NCBI GenBank assembly: GCA_027314515.1
Contig: DAHVAR010000073.1
Span: forward strand, 62,001-126,000
Direction of reading: 5' to 3'
Length of the DNA: 64,000 nucleotides
DNA from: Actinomycetota bacterium
GTDB lineage: Bacteria > Actinomycetota > Actinomycetes > Streptosporangiales > Streptosporangiaceae
A program made the position numbers and the translations under genes. A model generated the notes under the pieces. The model saw only the letters and a list, made by a program, of their open reading frames with translations. It was not told the DNA's origin and did no database searches. This document shows, in pieces, positions 35,424-45,579 of this stretch; the stretch's first letter is position 1; each line of letters begins with the position of its first letter.

Positions 35424-36197
35424 TCAGCGCGGCGGCTGCACGATGAGCGTGACGCCCGCCCGCACCCGGCCGGCCAGCCGGGCCATCGCGGCTTCGGCGA
35501 TCTGGCTTGCCGCCAGCTCGGGAACCGGCCGGGAAGCGCCGGCCGGCGGGGCTAGCTCGAGCGTGAAGTCCAGGCCGTCAGGCGCGGGGCCGAGCCGGAT
35601 CCGGATGCCCGGCGCGACTGCGGCTGCCGCGGCCGCTACCTCCTGCCAGACGTCTGGATCCTCGTGCATCGCCGGCGCCGTGCCCCCGGCCATGGCTGCC
35701 AGCCGCGCGCCGTCGATGGACAGCGGGACGGGGCCGGCAATGTCGATCACTACCGCGCTGGACTCTGCCACGGCCGACTGCCAGACGCCGATGGCCGGCA
35801 CCGGCACCGGCCGTGCTGCGGGCCGCCAGCGCCGGAGCGCGTCGAGGCAGGTAAAGGCAGGCAGGGCCGGGCGCCCGTCCCGGCCGATGATCGACGGCAT
35901 CGCTACCTCGCTGGCCTTCTCGCCCTGGAGCGGCAGGCCTCCGGCGCCGGAAGCCTCCCCGCCGGGCAGGCCGGCAGGGCCACGGCTGCGCCCGCCGTCC
36001 ACCGGGGCCTCTCCGGCCGGTTCGTCAGCGAGCACCGCGACCACGGGAATCAGCAGCCGACTTGCGGCCAGCGCGACCAGCACGGCGTGCTCCCCGCCTG
36101 TTCCGGCCGCGTAAGCTGCCAGCGCCGCGGCGACGGCAGGGTCGGCATCCCCGCGATCACCGCGGTAACGCTCGTCACCGGCAGTCAGCTCAGCCAT
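35424..36197 (-). CDS. SseB-domain protein
   Basis: About 257 residues. The SseB fold is recognisable from VAAALAAYAAGTGGEHAVLVALAASRLLIPVVAVL, PSIIGRDGRPALPAFTCLDALRRW and VVIDIAGPVPLSIDGARLAAMA. A Gly/Ala linker splits the domain. SseB-type proteins are uncharacterised in actinobacteria. ATG 36197 is used because the extra 26 residues upstream lie in a 20-bp tandem repeat. Confidence 0.82.
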   Translation of the reverse strand: MAELTAGDERYRGDRGDADPAVAAALAAYAAGTGGEHAVLVALAASRLLIPVVAVLADEPAGEAPVDGGRSRGPAGLPGGEASGAGGLPLQGEKASEVAMPSIIGRDGRPALPAFTCLDALRRWRPAARPVPVPAIGVWQSAVAESSAVVIDIAGPVPLSIDGARLAAMAGGTAPAMHEDPDVWQEVAAAAAAVAPGIRIRLGPAPDGLDFTLELAPPAGASRPVPELAASQIAEAAMARLAGRVRAGVTLIVQPPR

Positions 36198-36230
36198 CGG
36201 GCTCACTGTAATCTCCGCCCGCGAGCATCC

Positions 36231-36275
36231 GGCACCCGGCGCGCTTGGCCGGCACCCGGCGCGCTTGGCCGGCAC
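36231..36275. repeat. 20-bp tandem repeat, 2.25 copies
   Basis: GGCACCCGGCGCGCTTGGCC occurs at 36231 and 36251, followed by GGCAC. It lies in the leader of the SseB-type gene. Confidence 0.85.
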
Positions 36276-36467
36276 GCAAGCCCGCTCCGGCGTTCAAGCC
36301 GGGACCGGGCCGGGTAGCCTTGCGTTAAGGACAAATCAGCCGGGCCAGGCACTTCCGGACCCATACCGTGATAACCAGAGTGCTGTGAATTCGCCCGGAA
36401 AGCATGGCACAGTAGACCGAAGTACAGCAGGTCAGGAGCACAGGGGACAGCGAGCACAGGGGACAGC

Positions 36468-36971
36468 GTGAGCCAGGTCAGTCAGCGGTCCGGGTCGGTG
36501 GCACCGGGCACGCTCCTGCACAAGGCAATCCCGCCGCGAATGGTTGAGCCATACTTGACCGGCCGCCGCTCGGTGATCTCCGGCTTCGTGCACCGCGTGG
36601 CGGATGCGCCCGTTTCCGGTCCTGAAGATCTCTACCGGCTTTTCGGGCTCGGGTACCGGGGGTCGGACTTCAGCCCCGGTGCGGACGAGATCTACGTGCT
36701 GCGGTGGCGGGCGGTCGGCACGGAGCACTACAAGGTGCCCTACTCCGCCGAGCATGGCGGCGACTGGGTGCTGGAGCCACCGTTCACCGGCAACGGCCTT
36801 GCCGCCAGTGGCGGCCAGCCGATTGCCGAGTACTTCACCGACCCGATCCCCGTTCCCGTAGGCGCCGAGATCCACCGGATCGCCAGGGACCGGTCAGACT
36901 TCATTGCCCGTTATGACGGCCAGGTGTGGCTCCGTCCGGCAGAAGGGTCGCAGCTGTGCGCTACCGGCTGA
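36468..36971 (+). CDS. Conserved actinobacterial protein, first of a two-gene unit
   Basis: 167 residues, soluble, with no signal peptide. It begins with APGTLLHKAIPPRMVEPYLTGRRSVISGF and continues with DLYRLFGLGYRGSDFSPGADEIYVLRW, then GGDWVLEPPFTGNGLAAS and PIPVPVGAEIHRI. I recognise this as a recurrent actinobacterial family of unknown function but know of no experimental role. GTG 36468 has GGGGA upstream. The gene overlaps the next by 16 bp, so the two probably work together. Confidence 0.8.
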   Translation: MSQVSQRSGSVAPGTLLHKAIPPRMVEPYLTGRRSVISGFVHRVADAPVSGPEDLYRLFGLGYRGSDFSPGADEIYVLRWRAVGTEHYKVPYSAEHGGDWVLEPPFTGNGLAASGGQPIAEYFTDPIPVPVGAEIHRIARDRSDFIARYDGQVWLRPAEGSQLCATG

Positions 36972-38095
36972 TGGCTACGTACCGCGGCTCGCCGTTCGAG
37001 GCGGGGGTCGGCCCGAGTGACGACGACATCGTCCTTTTTGCCGCCTGCCCGCCTCCCGAGGAACTCGGCTTCGAGCCTGCGACCGGCCACTGGCGCAAGC
37101 AGTTGCGCTTCTCCGACGTGCAGGCGGTCTGGGAGTCCAAGCCGGTGGGCGTGTTCCGGGGCGAGCGGTGCATCGTGCTGGACGACCTTGGCGACCGGCT
37201 GCATGTCGGCTACCTGGGCCACGACGGGTACAAGGCGGCCGAACTCGGCTACTGGCAGGTGGATCGCGGCGTGTTCGAGCTGGTCGCGCCTAGGTCCGAG
37301 GTTAGCGACATCCTGGAAGAGCGCACCGAGTACGCGCGGCCGGGCGGCCCGGCAGACGCATCCGGCACCGTGCCAACGTCTGGACCGGCTACCCGGTCAG
37401 GACCGGCTACCCAGCCAGGGCAGGCTACCCAGCCAGGGCAGGACTGGCCCAGCTCGCCCGTTTATCCGATCGAGCGGCGGCCGGACTCGGCCGCGTACAC
37501 GATCCCGGCCGGGCTGGGCAGAGCGGCCGGGCCGGCCGTGGCACCCGTTCCGGCCGCCGCCACTCCGGCTGCCTACCGTGGCTTCGGCCCGGCCATCGGC
37601 AGCGAGCCAGCGCCTTACCGCAACAGGCCGGCACCAGATGACACCACTGGGGTCGCCCTGCCGATCCCGGCGGAGGCACCGCTGCCGCTTGAGGCCGAAG
37701 CGCTCCGGGCCGCCTCCGCGGCCAGGCGGCCGCGACAGCCGGCCGCGCCGCCCCGCGCTGCCGCGCCGCCGGACCACCGCGTCGCGGCAGCACCGTCCGG
37801 CCCGCGCCGTGCGGCACGCGCCCCGATGGCGACCGAACGGCTGCTTGCTGAACTCGCCAGCCTGGCCGGCATCCCGGCCGACAGCTACGCGGTCGGCGAG
37901 GAAGTCGCGGGATCCATCTGCCTGCTGCAGGGCGACCGCGGGTTCGAAGTCTTCCATTCCTCCGGCGGTGCCCGGCGCGATGTTCAGCTGTTCGCCACCG
38001 AAGAGTCGGCTTGCTTCTACCTGTTCGGGCGGCTGGCAGCCGAAGCCGTCCGCAACGGCACTCTTGCGCGCGCTCCCGCCAGCCGCCCGGCGTAG
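36956..38095 (+). CDS. Conserved protein, second of a two-gene unit, with Pro-rich linker
   Basis: About 379 residues. The N-terminal domain (about 1-125) contains GHWRKQLRFSDVQAVWESKPVGVF and DRGVFELVAPRSEV. A long Pro/Ala/Gly linker with TQPGQA-type repeats (about 130-285) follows. The C-terminal domain (about 290-370) reads ERLLAELASLAGIPADSYAVGEE and GFEVFHSSGGARRDVQLF. Similar C-terminal modules occur beside actinobacterial toxin-related proteins, so a toxin-immunity role is one possibility; the sequence alone does not show it. GTG 36956 (AGAAGGG upstream) is preferred to ATG 36971. Confidence 0.78.
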   Translation: MRYRLMATYRGSPFEAGVGPSDDDIVLFAACPPPEELGFEPATGHWRKQLRFSDVQAVWESKPVGVFRGERCIVLDDLGDRLHVGYLGHDGYKAAELGYWQVDRGVFELVAPRSEVSDILEERTEYARPGGPADASGTVPTSGPATRSGPATQPGQATQPGQDWPSSPVYPIERRPDSAAYTIPAGLGRAAGPAVAPVPAAATPAAYRGFGPAIGSEPAPYRNRPAPDDTTGVALPIPAEAPLPLEAEALRAASAARRPRQPAAPPRAAAPPDHRVAAAPSGPRRAARAPMATERLLAELASLAGIPADSYAVGEEVAGSICLLQGDRGFEVFHSSGGARRDVQLFATEESACFYLFGRLAAEAVRNGTLARAPASRPA

Positions 38096-38250
38096 CGCCC
38101 GGTTGGCTGGCGACGCCGGCGGCACCGAGGCAGGCCAGTCACGGCGTGCCCTGAGGCGCGTGCCGCGGCTGCTGCCTGGCTGGCCAGAACTAGCTGCGGG
38201 GTTGGCGAACTTCGCACCGATCTGCAGCTTCGGCGGCTAGGGTTCGTTGT

Positions 38251-38297
38251 GCTGGCGGGGCTGACGGTCCCCCCGCTCCCCAAGCAGCCCCGCCGGC
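38251..38297 (+). terminator. Hairpin with T-rich tail after the two-gene unit
   Basis: A 13-bp stem (GCTGGCGGGGCTG pairs with 38285-38297, one G-U) encloses a 21-nt loop and is followed by ATTTTCCTT. It lies 155 bp after the stop at 38095 and before the epimerase gene. Rho-independent termination is likely. Confidence 0.55.
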
Positions 38298-38382
38298 ATT
38301 TTCCTTGCTGGTCGCCAGCCCGCAACCGCGATTCGGGCGAGCCGTCATCCGCGCTCGGCCGGCGGATGCCAGAGTTGGTTCC

Positions 38383-39315
38383 ATGCCAGAGTCGACTCTT
38401 CCGCTCACCGGTGCGCAATACGACATCGCCGCTGGCGAGTACCGGGCCACTGTTACCGAACTAGGTGCCGGGCTGCGTTCCCTGAGTCTCGGCGGCCAGC
38501 CGGTCATCAGCGAGCATGCCGCCGACGAGGTGCCGCCGGCGGGCGCCGGCCAGCTGCTAGCGCCATGGCCGAACCGGGTCGACCACGGCACCTATTCCTT
38601 CGGCGGCCGCAGCTACCAGCTTGACCTGTCCGAGCCTGCGCACGATAACGCCATCCATGGCCTCACCAGGTTCGCCAGCTGGAGCGTCTGCCGCTCACAG
38701 CCCGATCTCGTGGAGCTTAGGCTGCAGCTGCTTGGACGGCCCGGCTACCCTTTCTGCCTGGCGCTGAGCGCGCAGTACCGGCTCAGCGCGCAGGGCGGGC
38801 TCGAGGTCACCGTGACGGCGCGCAACACCGGCAGCCGCCCAGCTCCGTTCGGCACCGGCTCGCACCCTTATCTGCTGGCCGGCACCGGCACGCTCGACAG
38901 CTGGCAGCTGCAGCTGCCTGCATCGCGCTGGCAGCCCGCTGACGACCGCGGCATCCCCGTCGGCCGGCCGCGGGAGGTGGCAGGCTCGCAGTACGACTTC
39001 CGGGAGCGCCGCCCGATCGGCAGCACGTCGCTGGACACCGCCTTCACCGGCCTGTACACCGACGATGACGGCCGCGCCTGGGCACGGCTGACCGGTCCTG
39101 ACACCGAGATCGCGCTCTGGGCCGGGGCCGGCTACCGCTGGCTGCAGGTGTTCACCGGGGATGCGCTCGCCCCGGACGCGCGGCGTCGGGCACTGGCTAT
39201 CGAGCCGATGACCTGCCCGCCCAATGCCTTCGTGACCGGGATCGACCTGCTGACGATCGAGCCAGGCGGCAGCACCGCGCAGCAATGGGGCATCCGGGCA
39301 GCAAAAGTCAGTTAG
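38383..39315 (+). CDS. Aldose 1-epimerase
   Basis: About 310 residues. It interconverts alpha- and beta-anomers of aldoses. Active-site stretches are HDNAIHGLTR and GTGSHPYLLAG (two His) and AIEPMTCPPNAF (catalytic Glu). ATG 38383 (MPESTLPLTGAQYDI) starts the family-like sequence. The galactose pathway is not encoded nearby, so the sugar is unknown. Confidence 0.93.
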   Translation: MPESTLPLTGAQYDIAAGEYRATVTELGAGLRSLSLGGQPVISEHAADEVPPAGAGQLLAPWPNRVDHGTYSFGGRSYQLDLSEPAHDNAIHGLTRFASWSVCRSQPDLVELRLQLLGRPGYPFCLALSAQYRLSAQGGLEVTVTARNTGSRPAPFGTGSHPYLLAGTGTLDSWQLQLPASRWQPADDRGIPVGRPREVAGSQYDFRERRPIGSTSLDTAFTGLYTDDDGRAWARLTGPDTEIALWAGAGYRWLQVFTGDALAPDARRRALAIEPMTCPPNAFVTGIDLLTIEPGGSTAQQWGIRAAKVS

Positions 39316-39350
39316 GAACGAAAGCCCAGTTAGGAAACGGGCAGTCCTGG

Positions 39351-40061
39351 TCAGCCCCGGTCAGCCGGGTCGGCCCGCGACAGCCCGGCGAGCAGCGCCT
39401 CGACCCGGGCCAGGTCTTCGGGCGAGTCAACATCATCCGGTCGGCCGGTGTCAGCACACTCGACCTCGGTCACCAGGCCCGGGTGCGCGCGCAGGAACGG
39501 GCGGGCCCCCACGTCGCCGGCGGCGAGCGCGATTACCTCCGGCCAGTGCTCCCGGCTGATCAGCACGGGGTTGCGAGGCCGGCCGTGATAGCACGCGACC
39601 GCCACGCTTGCCCCGGCTGCGTGCGCGGCCAGCAGCCTGCGCACCGCCTCGGGTCCGACCAGCGGCTGATCGGCGAGCGCGAGCACCGCCGCCGGGCAGT
39701 CCGGCGGCACCACGCGCAGGCCGGCGGCCAGCGACGAGCCCATGCCGGTCTGCCAGTCCGGGTTGTGCACGCTGATCACGCCGCGGCTGTCTCGCGGCGG
39801 GCCCTCAGCGGCCGGGCCATCAGCGGCCAGTCCGGCACCAGCCGGGCGGGTGCTGACGCCGGCCTGCGCGTCGCCGGCGTCCGGAACCGGTCCTGTCGCC
39901 CCGGTAACGACGATGACGGGGTCGGTGCCGCCGTCGTGCAGCAGCGTGATGCCCCGGCGCACCAGCGACTGACCGTCAACGATGACCAGCGCCTTGGGGC
40001 GTCCTAGCCGGCTGCCAGCGCCGGCGGCAAGCAGCACGCCAGCCACGGCATGCGGCGGCAC
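39351..40061 (-). CDS. MobA-like nucleotidyltransferase (molybdenum cofactor maturation)
   Basis: 236 residues. The N-terminus AGVLLAAGAGSRLGRPKALV is the nucleotide-binding loop of the MobA/MocA group. LALADQPLVGPEAV and NPVLISREHWPEV are typical of MocA-type cytidylyltransferases that make MCD cofactor. A Pro/Ala insertion lies at about 60-85. The GTG start at 40061 directly follows the xdhC stop, so the two form an operon for a molybdenum hydroxylase. The hydroxylase itself is not in the window. Confidence 0.85.
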   Translation of the reverse strand: MPPHAVAGVLLAAGAGSRLGRPKALVIVDGQSLVRRGITLLHDGGTDPVIVVTGATGPVPDAGDAQAGVSTRPAGAGLAADGPAAEGPPRDSRGVISVHNPDWQTGMGSSLAAGLRVVPPDCPAAVLALADQPLVGPEAVRRLLAAHAAGASVAVACYHGRPRNPVLISREHWPEVIALAAGDVGARPFLRAHPGLVTEVECADTGRPDDVDSPEDLARVEALLAGLSRADPADRG

Positions 40062-41219
40062 TTACAAACTCCGCTCGTCCGCCACCCCGGCGGGTGCCTG
40101 CCGGTCACCTGGCACGCTGCCATGGTGGATGCGGCCCGTCGTCGCGGTGAGCGGCCGCCCGGTGCCGCCCCAGCGCAGCTGGATGAGCTCGGCCGCGATC
40201 GCTACCGCAGTCTCCTCGGGCGTCCGGGCTCCGAGGTCGAGCCCGATCGGCGAGCGGAGCCTGCCTAGCTCGGCCTCGGTCAGGCCGGCCTCGCGCAACC
40301 GCGCCAGCCGGTCCTCGTGGGTGCGCCTGCTGCCCATCGCGCCGATATAGGCGGCCGGCCGCCGCAGTGCTATCTCGAGTAGCGGGACGTCGAACTTCGG
40401 GTCGTGGGTCAGGACGCAGATGACCGAGCGATCGTCGGTGGTGCTGCCGGACAGGTACCGATGCGGCCAGTCGGTGATGACCTCGTCCGCGTCCGGGAAC
40501 CGGGATTGCGTGGCAAACACCGGGCGGGCGTCGCACACAGTGACCCGGTAGCCAAGGAACTTGCCCGCCTTAGCCACCGCCGCGGCGAAGTCGATCGCGC
40601 CGAAGACCAGCATCCGCGGCGCGGGCGCGAACGACTGAACGAAGATCGCCAGCTCGTCCCGGCGGCGCTCACCGTCCGGGCCGTACCGGCGTACCCCGGT
40701 CAGGCCCTGGGCGAGCATGCCGCGGGCGTCGTCATCGACGGCCGCATCGAGGCGGTCCCCCGCGCCGAGCGAGCCTGCCGTGCGCTCGCCTTCCCAGATG
40801 ATCCGTCGGGCGCCGACGATGCCCGGCCCCTCGATCACGGTAGCGACGGCCACCGGGATGCCCTGCCGGACGTCCTCGGCGATCTCGCCGAGGTAAGCGA
40901 ACCGCTGCCGACTGGCGGGCTCCACGAAGATGTCGATGATTCCGCCGCAGGTGAGACCGACAGCGAACGCGTCGTCGTCGCTGATCCCGTAGCGGCGCAG
41001 CACCGGCTGGCCGCTCGCGGTGACCTCGGTAGCGAGCTCGTAGACAGCGCCTTCGACGCACCCGCCGGATACACTGCCGACCACCTCGCCGGCCGCAGAA
41101 ACCGCCATCGCGGCCCCCGGCTCCCGTGGTGCGCTGCTGTAGGTGCGGACAACCGTGGCAAGCCCGAACGTGTCGTTCGCCTCCCACCACTTCGTGATGG
41201 GATCAAGAATGTCGCGCAC
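40062..41219 (-). CDS. xdhC: XdhC/CoxI-family molybdenum-enzyme maturation factor
   Basis: 385 residues. It has an N-terminal XdhC_CoxI domain (TYSSAPREPGAAMAVSAAG, SVSGGCVEGAVYE) and a C-terminal Rossmann domain (MLVFGAIDFAAAVAKAGKFLGYRV, ALRRPAAYIGAMGSRRTHEDR). XdhC proteins load sulfurated molybdenum cofactor into xanthine/CO dehydrogenase-type enzymes. It lies next to the MobA-like gene, with the target enzyme presumably elsewhere. Confidence 0.92.
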   Translation of the reverse strand: MRDILDPITKWWEANDTFGLATVVRTYSSAPREPGAAMAVSAAGEVVGSVSGGCVEGAVYELATEVTASGQPVLRRYGISDDDAFAVGLTCGGIIDIFVEPASRQRFAYLGEIAEDVRQGIPVAVATVIEGPGIVGARRIIWEGERTAGSLGAGDRLDAAVDDDARGMLAQGLTGVRRYGPDGERRRDELAIFVQSFAPAPRMLVFGAIDFAAAVAKAGKFLGYRVTVCDARPVFATQSRFPDADEVITDWPHRYLSGSTTDDRSVICVLTHDPKFDVPLLEIALRRPAAYIGAMGSRRTHEDRLARLREAGLTEAELGRLRSPIGLDLGARTPEETAVAIAAELIQLRWGGTGRPLTATTGRIHHGSVPGDRQAPAGVADERSL

Positions 41220-41353
41220 TCAGGTCACCTCGGTGCTGTCTGCCGGGCCGCGTGTCCAGCCCGGCACTCGGCCCAACAATTGCGGCAGTCGCCATCTTCC
41301 TTAGCCTAGGCCCGGCAGCGCATGGCGGGCCTGAGGCCGGCTGCCGCGATCCG

Positions 41354-41797
41354 CTAGCGCTGGTTGCTGTAGATCCTCGTCGGAGTGACCAGCACGACGG
41401 CCCGCCGTTCGGCCGCCATCACGCGGTCGTACTCATCCCAGTCGTCGTGACTGCCGCCCGCTGCGGTGAACACATCCCGGCGCAGCAGGCGCAGGCGGTC
41501 GGCTTCCAGTCCTGCCGCCGGGCCGTCGGGCCCGATGATCCTGGCTCTGCCTTCGACCGCGGCCCATTCCCAGCCGGCCCGGAATGTCACCGTGACCTGC
41601 GGCCGGGCCCTCAGGTTGCCGAGCTTGGCCCGGCCATAGGTGACGAACCCCACCACCCGCCGCCCGGTCTCAGGGTCCGCCAGTACGCCGGCATTGACCA
41701 GGGACGTTTGGATCGTCCCGTCGGCGCGTGCGGTGGAGATCACCGCCAGGAACTTGTCGCGGCCGCCGATCGCCTCGGCGTCAGCCAACGTCGTCAT
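41354..41797 (-). CDS. PPOX-class F420-dependent oxidoreductase
   Basis: 147 residues, a split-barrel flavin/F420-binding protein. FLAVISTARADGTIQTSLVNAGVL, VVGFVTYGRAKLGNLRARPQVTVTF and RDVFTAAGGSHDDWDEYDRVM match the actinobacterial PPOX F420 group. With the LLM enzyme it suggests the organism makes F420. The substrate is unknown. Confidence 0.88.
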   Translation of the reverse strand: MTTLADAEAIGGRDKFLAVISTARADGTIQTSLVNAGVLADPETGRRVVGFVTYGRAKLGNLRARPQVTVTFRAGWEWAAVEGRARIIGPDGPAAGLEADRLRLLRRDVFTAAGGSHDDWDEYDRVMAAERRAVVLVTPTRIYSNQR

Positions 41798-41880
41798 GGG
41801 CTGGTCCTGTCTGGAGGTAACGTCCGGTCAGCCGGTCTAACCGAGTGCGGCGGCCAGCTAATCCTGGCACGCTGAGTCCG

Positions 41881-42036
41881 GTGACAATCTCGATCGACGA
41901 CCTTGAGCACGCCGCTGCGGCGGGCTGGCGGGCCCGCCTGCCTGCCGTGGCTAGAACCACAACGGCAGGGCTACTGCAGTGGTACGCGAGTGAGCCAGCG
42001 GCTCAGCATGCTTACCTCCTCGCCTGCGTATACTAG
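41881..42036 (+). pseudogene. N-terminal fragment of a GNAT acetyltransferase
   Basis: From GTG 41881 the frame reads VTISIDDLEHAAAAGWRA. This is the usual start of an actinobacterial GNAT family. The next residues (RLPAVARTTTAGLLQWYAS) are not, and the frame ends after 51 codons. It abuts the vapBC promoter, so insertion or deletion beside the toxin-antitoxin pair probably removed the rest. Confidence 0.45.
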
Positions 42037-42060
42037 GTTTACGCTGCTCTATGTACAGAG
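42029..42060 (+). promoter_or_regulatory. vapBC promoter and operator candidate
   Basis: TATACT at 42029-42034 resembles a -10 box in an AT-rich patch. An imperfect palindrome CTCTATGTACAGAG lies at 42047-42060, 13 bp before the vapB start. VapB-type antitoxins repress their own promoter through such sites. Confidence 0.45.
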
Positions 42061-42073
42061 CCTGGGAGGATCG

Positions 42074-42280
42074 ATGTCCACAACTCAGATCGACCTCGAC
42101 CAGCACTTGCTAACGAAGGCCGCGGAGGTGCTGGGCACCAAGACTAAGAAGGACACGGTGAATGAGGCTCTCCGTCGCGTAGTAGAGCAGGAAGCCCGTC
42201 GCCGTCACGTCGACGAGCTGGCTGGCGGCGCGCTGCCGGACCTCGCCGACCCGGACATAATGGCCGGGGCATGGCGGTAG
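42074..42280 (+). CDS. vapB: VapB-type antitoxin
   Basis: 68 residues. The ribbon-helix-helix part reads TTQIDLDQHLLTKAAEVLGTKTKKDTVNEALRRVV, and the C-terminal tail (LPDLADPDIMAGAWR) would wrap the toxin. It neutralises VapC and should repress the operon. ATG 42074 has GGGAGGA three bases upstream. Its last 10 bases overlap vapC, so the two are translated together. Confidence 0.9.
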   Translation: MSTTQIDLDQHLLTKAAEVLGTKTKKDTVNEALRRVVEQEARRRHVDELAGGALPDLADPDIMAGAWR

Positions 42281-42690
42281 CTCGCTACCTGGCCGACAAG
42301 AGCGTCTGGGCTCGGCTCGCGCAGCCGACCGTGAGGGCAGTTGTCGCACCGCGGGTAGACCGAGGACTCGTCGGAACCTGCCCGATCATCGACCTCGAGA
42401 TCCTGTACAGCGCCAGGACCGGCGGTGAGCATGACCACTTCCGGGCTCAGCGCGCCGCTTTCGAGTACTTCCCGATGACTGATGAGATTGCGCAGCGCGC
42501 CGTCGATGTGCAGGGCCTGCTGGCGCAGCATGCTCAGCACAGATCGGTTTCGATTCCGGACCTATTGATTGCCGCGACAGCTGAGCGGTTCGAGCTGACG
42601 ATCCTGCACTACGACGGCGGTTACGACCGCATCGCGGCAATCACCGGCCAGGCGACTGAATGGGTTGTCCCGCCGGGCACGGCGGACTAG
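42271..42690 (+). CDS. vapC: VapC-type PIN-domain toxin ribonuclease
   Basis: 139 residues. The PIN acidic residues are in place: Asp in YLADKSVWARL, Glu in DLEILYSAR, Asp in SIPDLLIAATAE and Asp in HYDGGYDRIA. VapC toxins cut tRNA or rRNA when not bound by VapB. ATG 42271 lies inside the vapB 3' end (ATGGCGGTAG). The gene looks intact, so the locus is probably functional. Confidence 0.93.
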   Translation: MAVARYLADKSVWARLAQPTVRAVVAPRVDRGLVGTCPIIDLEILYSARTGGEHDHFRAQRAAFEYFPMTDEIAQRAVDVQGLLAQHAQHRSVSIPDLLIAATAERFELTILHYDGGYDRIAAITGQATEWVVPPGTAD

Positions 42691-42715
42691 GAAACCGGCT
42701 GGCCCGGCCGTGCGC

Positions 42716-44594
<1,879 letters not shown>

Positions 44595-44607
<13 letters not shown>

Positions 44608-45203
44608 CCGGCCAGCAGGCGTTCCACGTACTTGGCGATCATGTCGACTTCGAGGTTCACCACTCCGCCCGGCTGCTCTCGGCCGAGCGTGGTCCGCTCC
44701 AGCGTCGCCGGGATCAGGCTCACCTCGAACCAGTGCCCGCCGCCGGTCTCGCCGAGTGCCGATATCGTCAGGCTGATGCCGTCAACCGCCACCGAACCCT
44801 TCTCCACCAGGTAACGGGCTAGTACCGCGGGAACCGAGATCCGCAGCACCTCAGAATTGCCGGCCGGCCGGCGCGCCAGCAGGATGCCGGTGCCGTCCAC
44901 ATGACCCTGCACGATGTGCCCGCCCAGGCGGCCGTCGGGCCGCAGCGGACGCTCCAGGTTGACGACGGCGCCGGGAGCCAGGGCGCCCAGGCTCGACCGG
45001 CTGAGGGTCTCGCCCATCACGTCCGCGCTGAAGACGCCATCGGCCGACCGGGTCACCGTCAGGCAGACGCCATTGATCGCGATGGAATCACCGCTACTGG
45101 CATCGCCGGTTACCAGCGGCCCGCGCACGCTGAGCCGAGCCGACTCGCCGGTCGTCTCGATGCCGACGACCTCGCCGAGTTCTTCCACTATCCCGGTAAA
45201 CAC
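44595..45203 (-). CDS. ribE: Riboflavin synthase, alpha chain
   Basis: About 202 residues. Two lumazine-binding barrels in tandem start at [12 protein letters not shown] and at [12 protein letters not shown]. They include [12 protein letters not shown] and [12 protein letters not shown]. It converts two lumazines to riboflavin. GTG 45203 has GGAGGAGG five bases upstream. The FMN riboswitch ends 128 bp upstream and controls the operon. No ribD is present in the window. Confidence 0.95.
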
Positions 45204-45255
45204 CGCGTCCTCCTCCGGAGCCTGCGACCCAGCGGGCCATGCATCCGACTCCGGG

Positions 45256-45466
45256 GGGAAATGCGCTAGCAGCGCAACCGCGGCGTCGCCGCCGACCCCG
45301 GGACCACCGGGCCGGCGCGCTGCCGCGCACGTGCTGCCTCCCATCCGGACTTTTACCGTCGGTCCCGGAATTTCACCGGGTCAGCCAGCCGATGGTTTCG
45401 GCCGGGTCGCGGACTATCACCGCCGGTTCGGAGTTTCACCGACCCCGGAGCACGTACTTCCGTGAA
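45256..45466 (-). repeat. Duplicated ribE leader, copy 1 (includes FMN riboswitch)
   Basis: About 210 bp nearly identical to 48457-48676 in the same orientation, 3.2 kb away. It spans the riboswitch and part of the leader up to a TGCGCT/AGCGCA hairpin at 45264-45278. Outside these limits the two loci share little. Confidence 0.9.
45331..45458 (-). promoter_or_regulatory. FMN riboswitch (RFN element) controlling ribE-ribBA-ribH
   Basis: On the minus strand the conserved RFN landmarks appear in order: CTCCGGGGTCGGTGAA, CGGCGGTGATAGTCCGCGAC, GGTGAAATTCCGGGACCGAC, GGTAAAAGTCCGGATGGGAG. The closing stem is GTGCT/AGCAC. It binds FMN and represses the rib operon. With 128 bp to ribE and strong GC hairpins between, either termination or blocking of the ribE GGAGGAGG is possible. 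Confidence 0.95.
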
Positions 45467-45579
45467 CTAGTGTGCCATGTCAGGTATTCCGGTGTCGCCC
45501 GCGGATCTCCCGGGTACGGCTTGCGTTCGGGCTGCGCGGTGCCGCCGTGCTGCTGGCGACCGGCGCGCGCACCGTGTTG

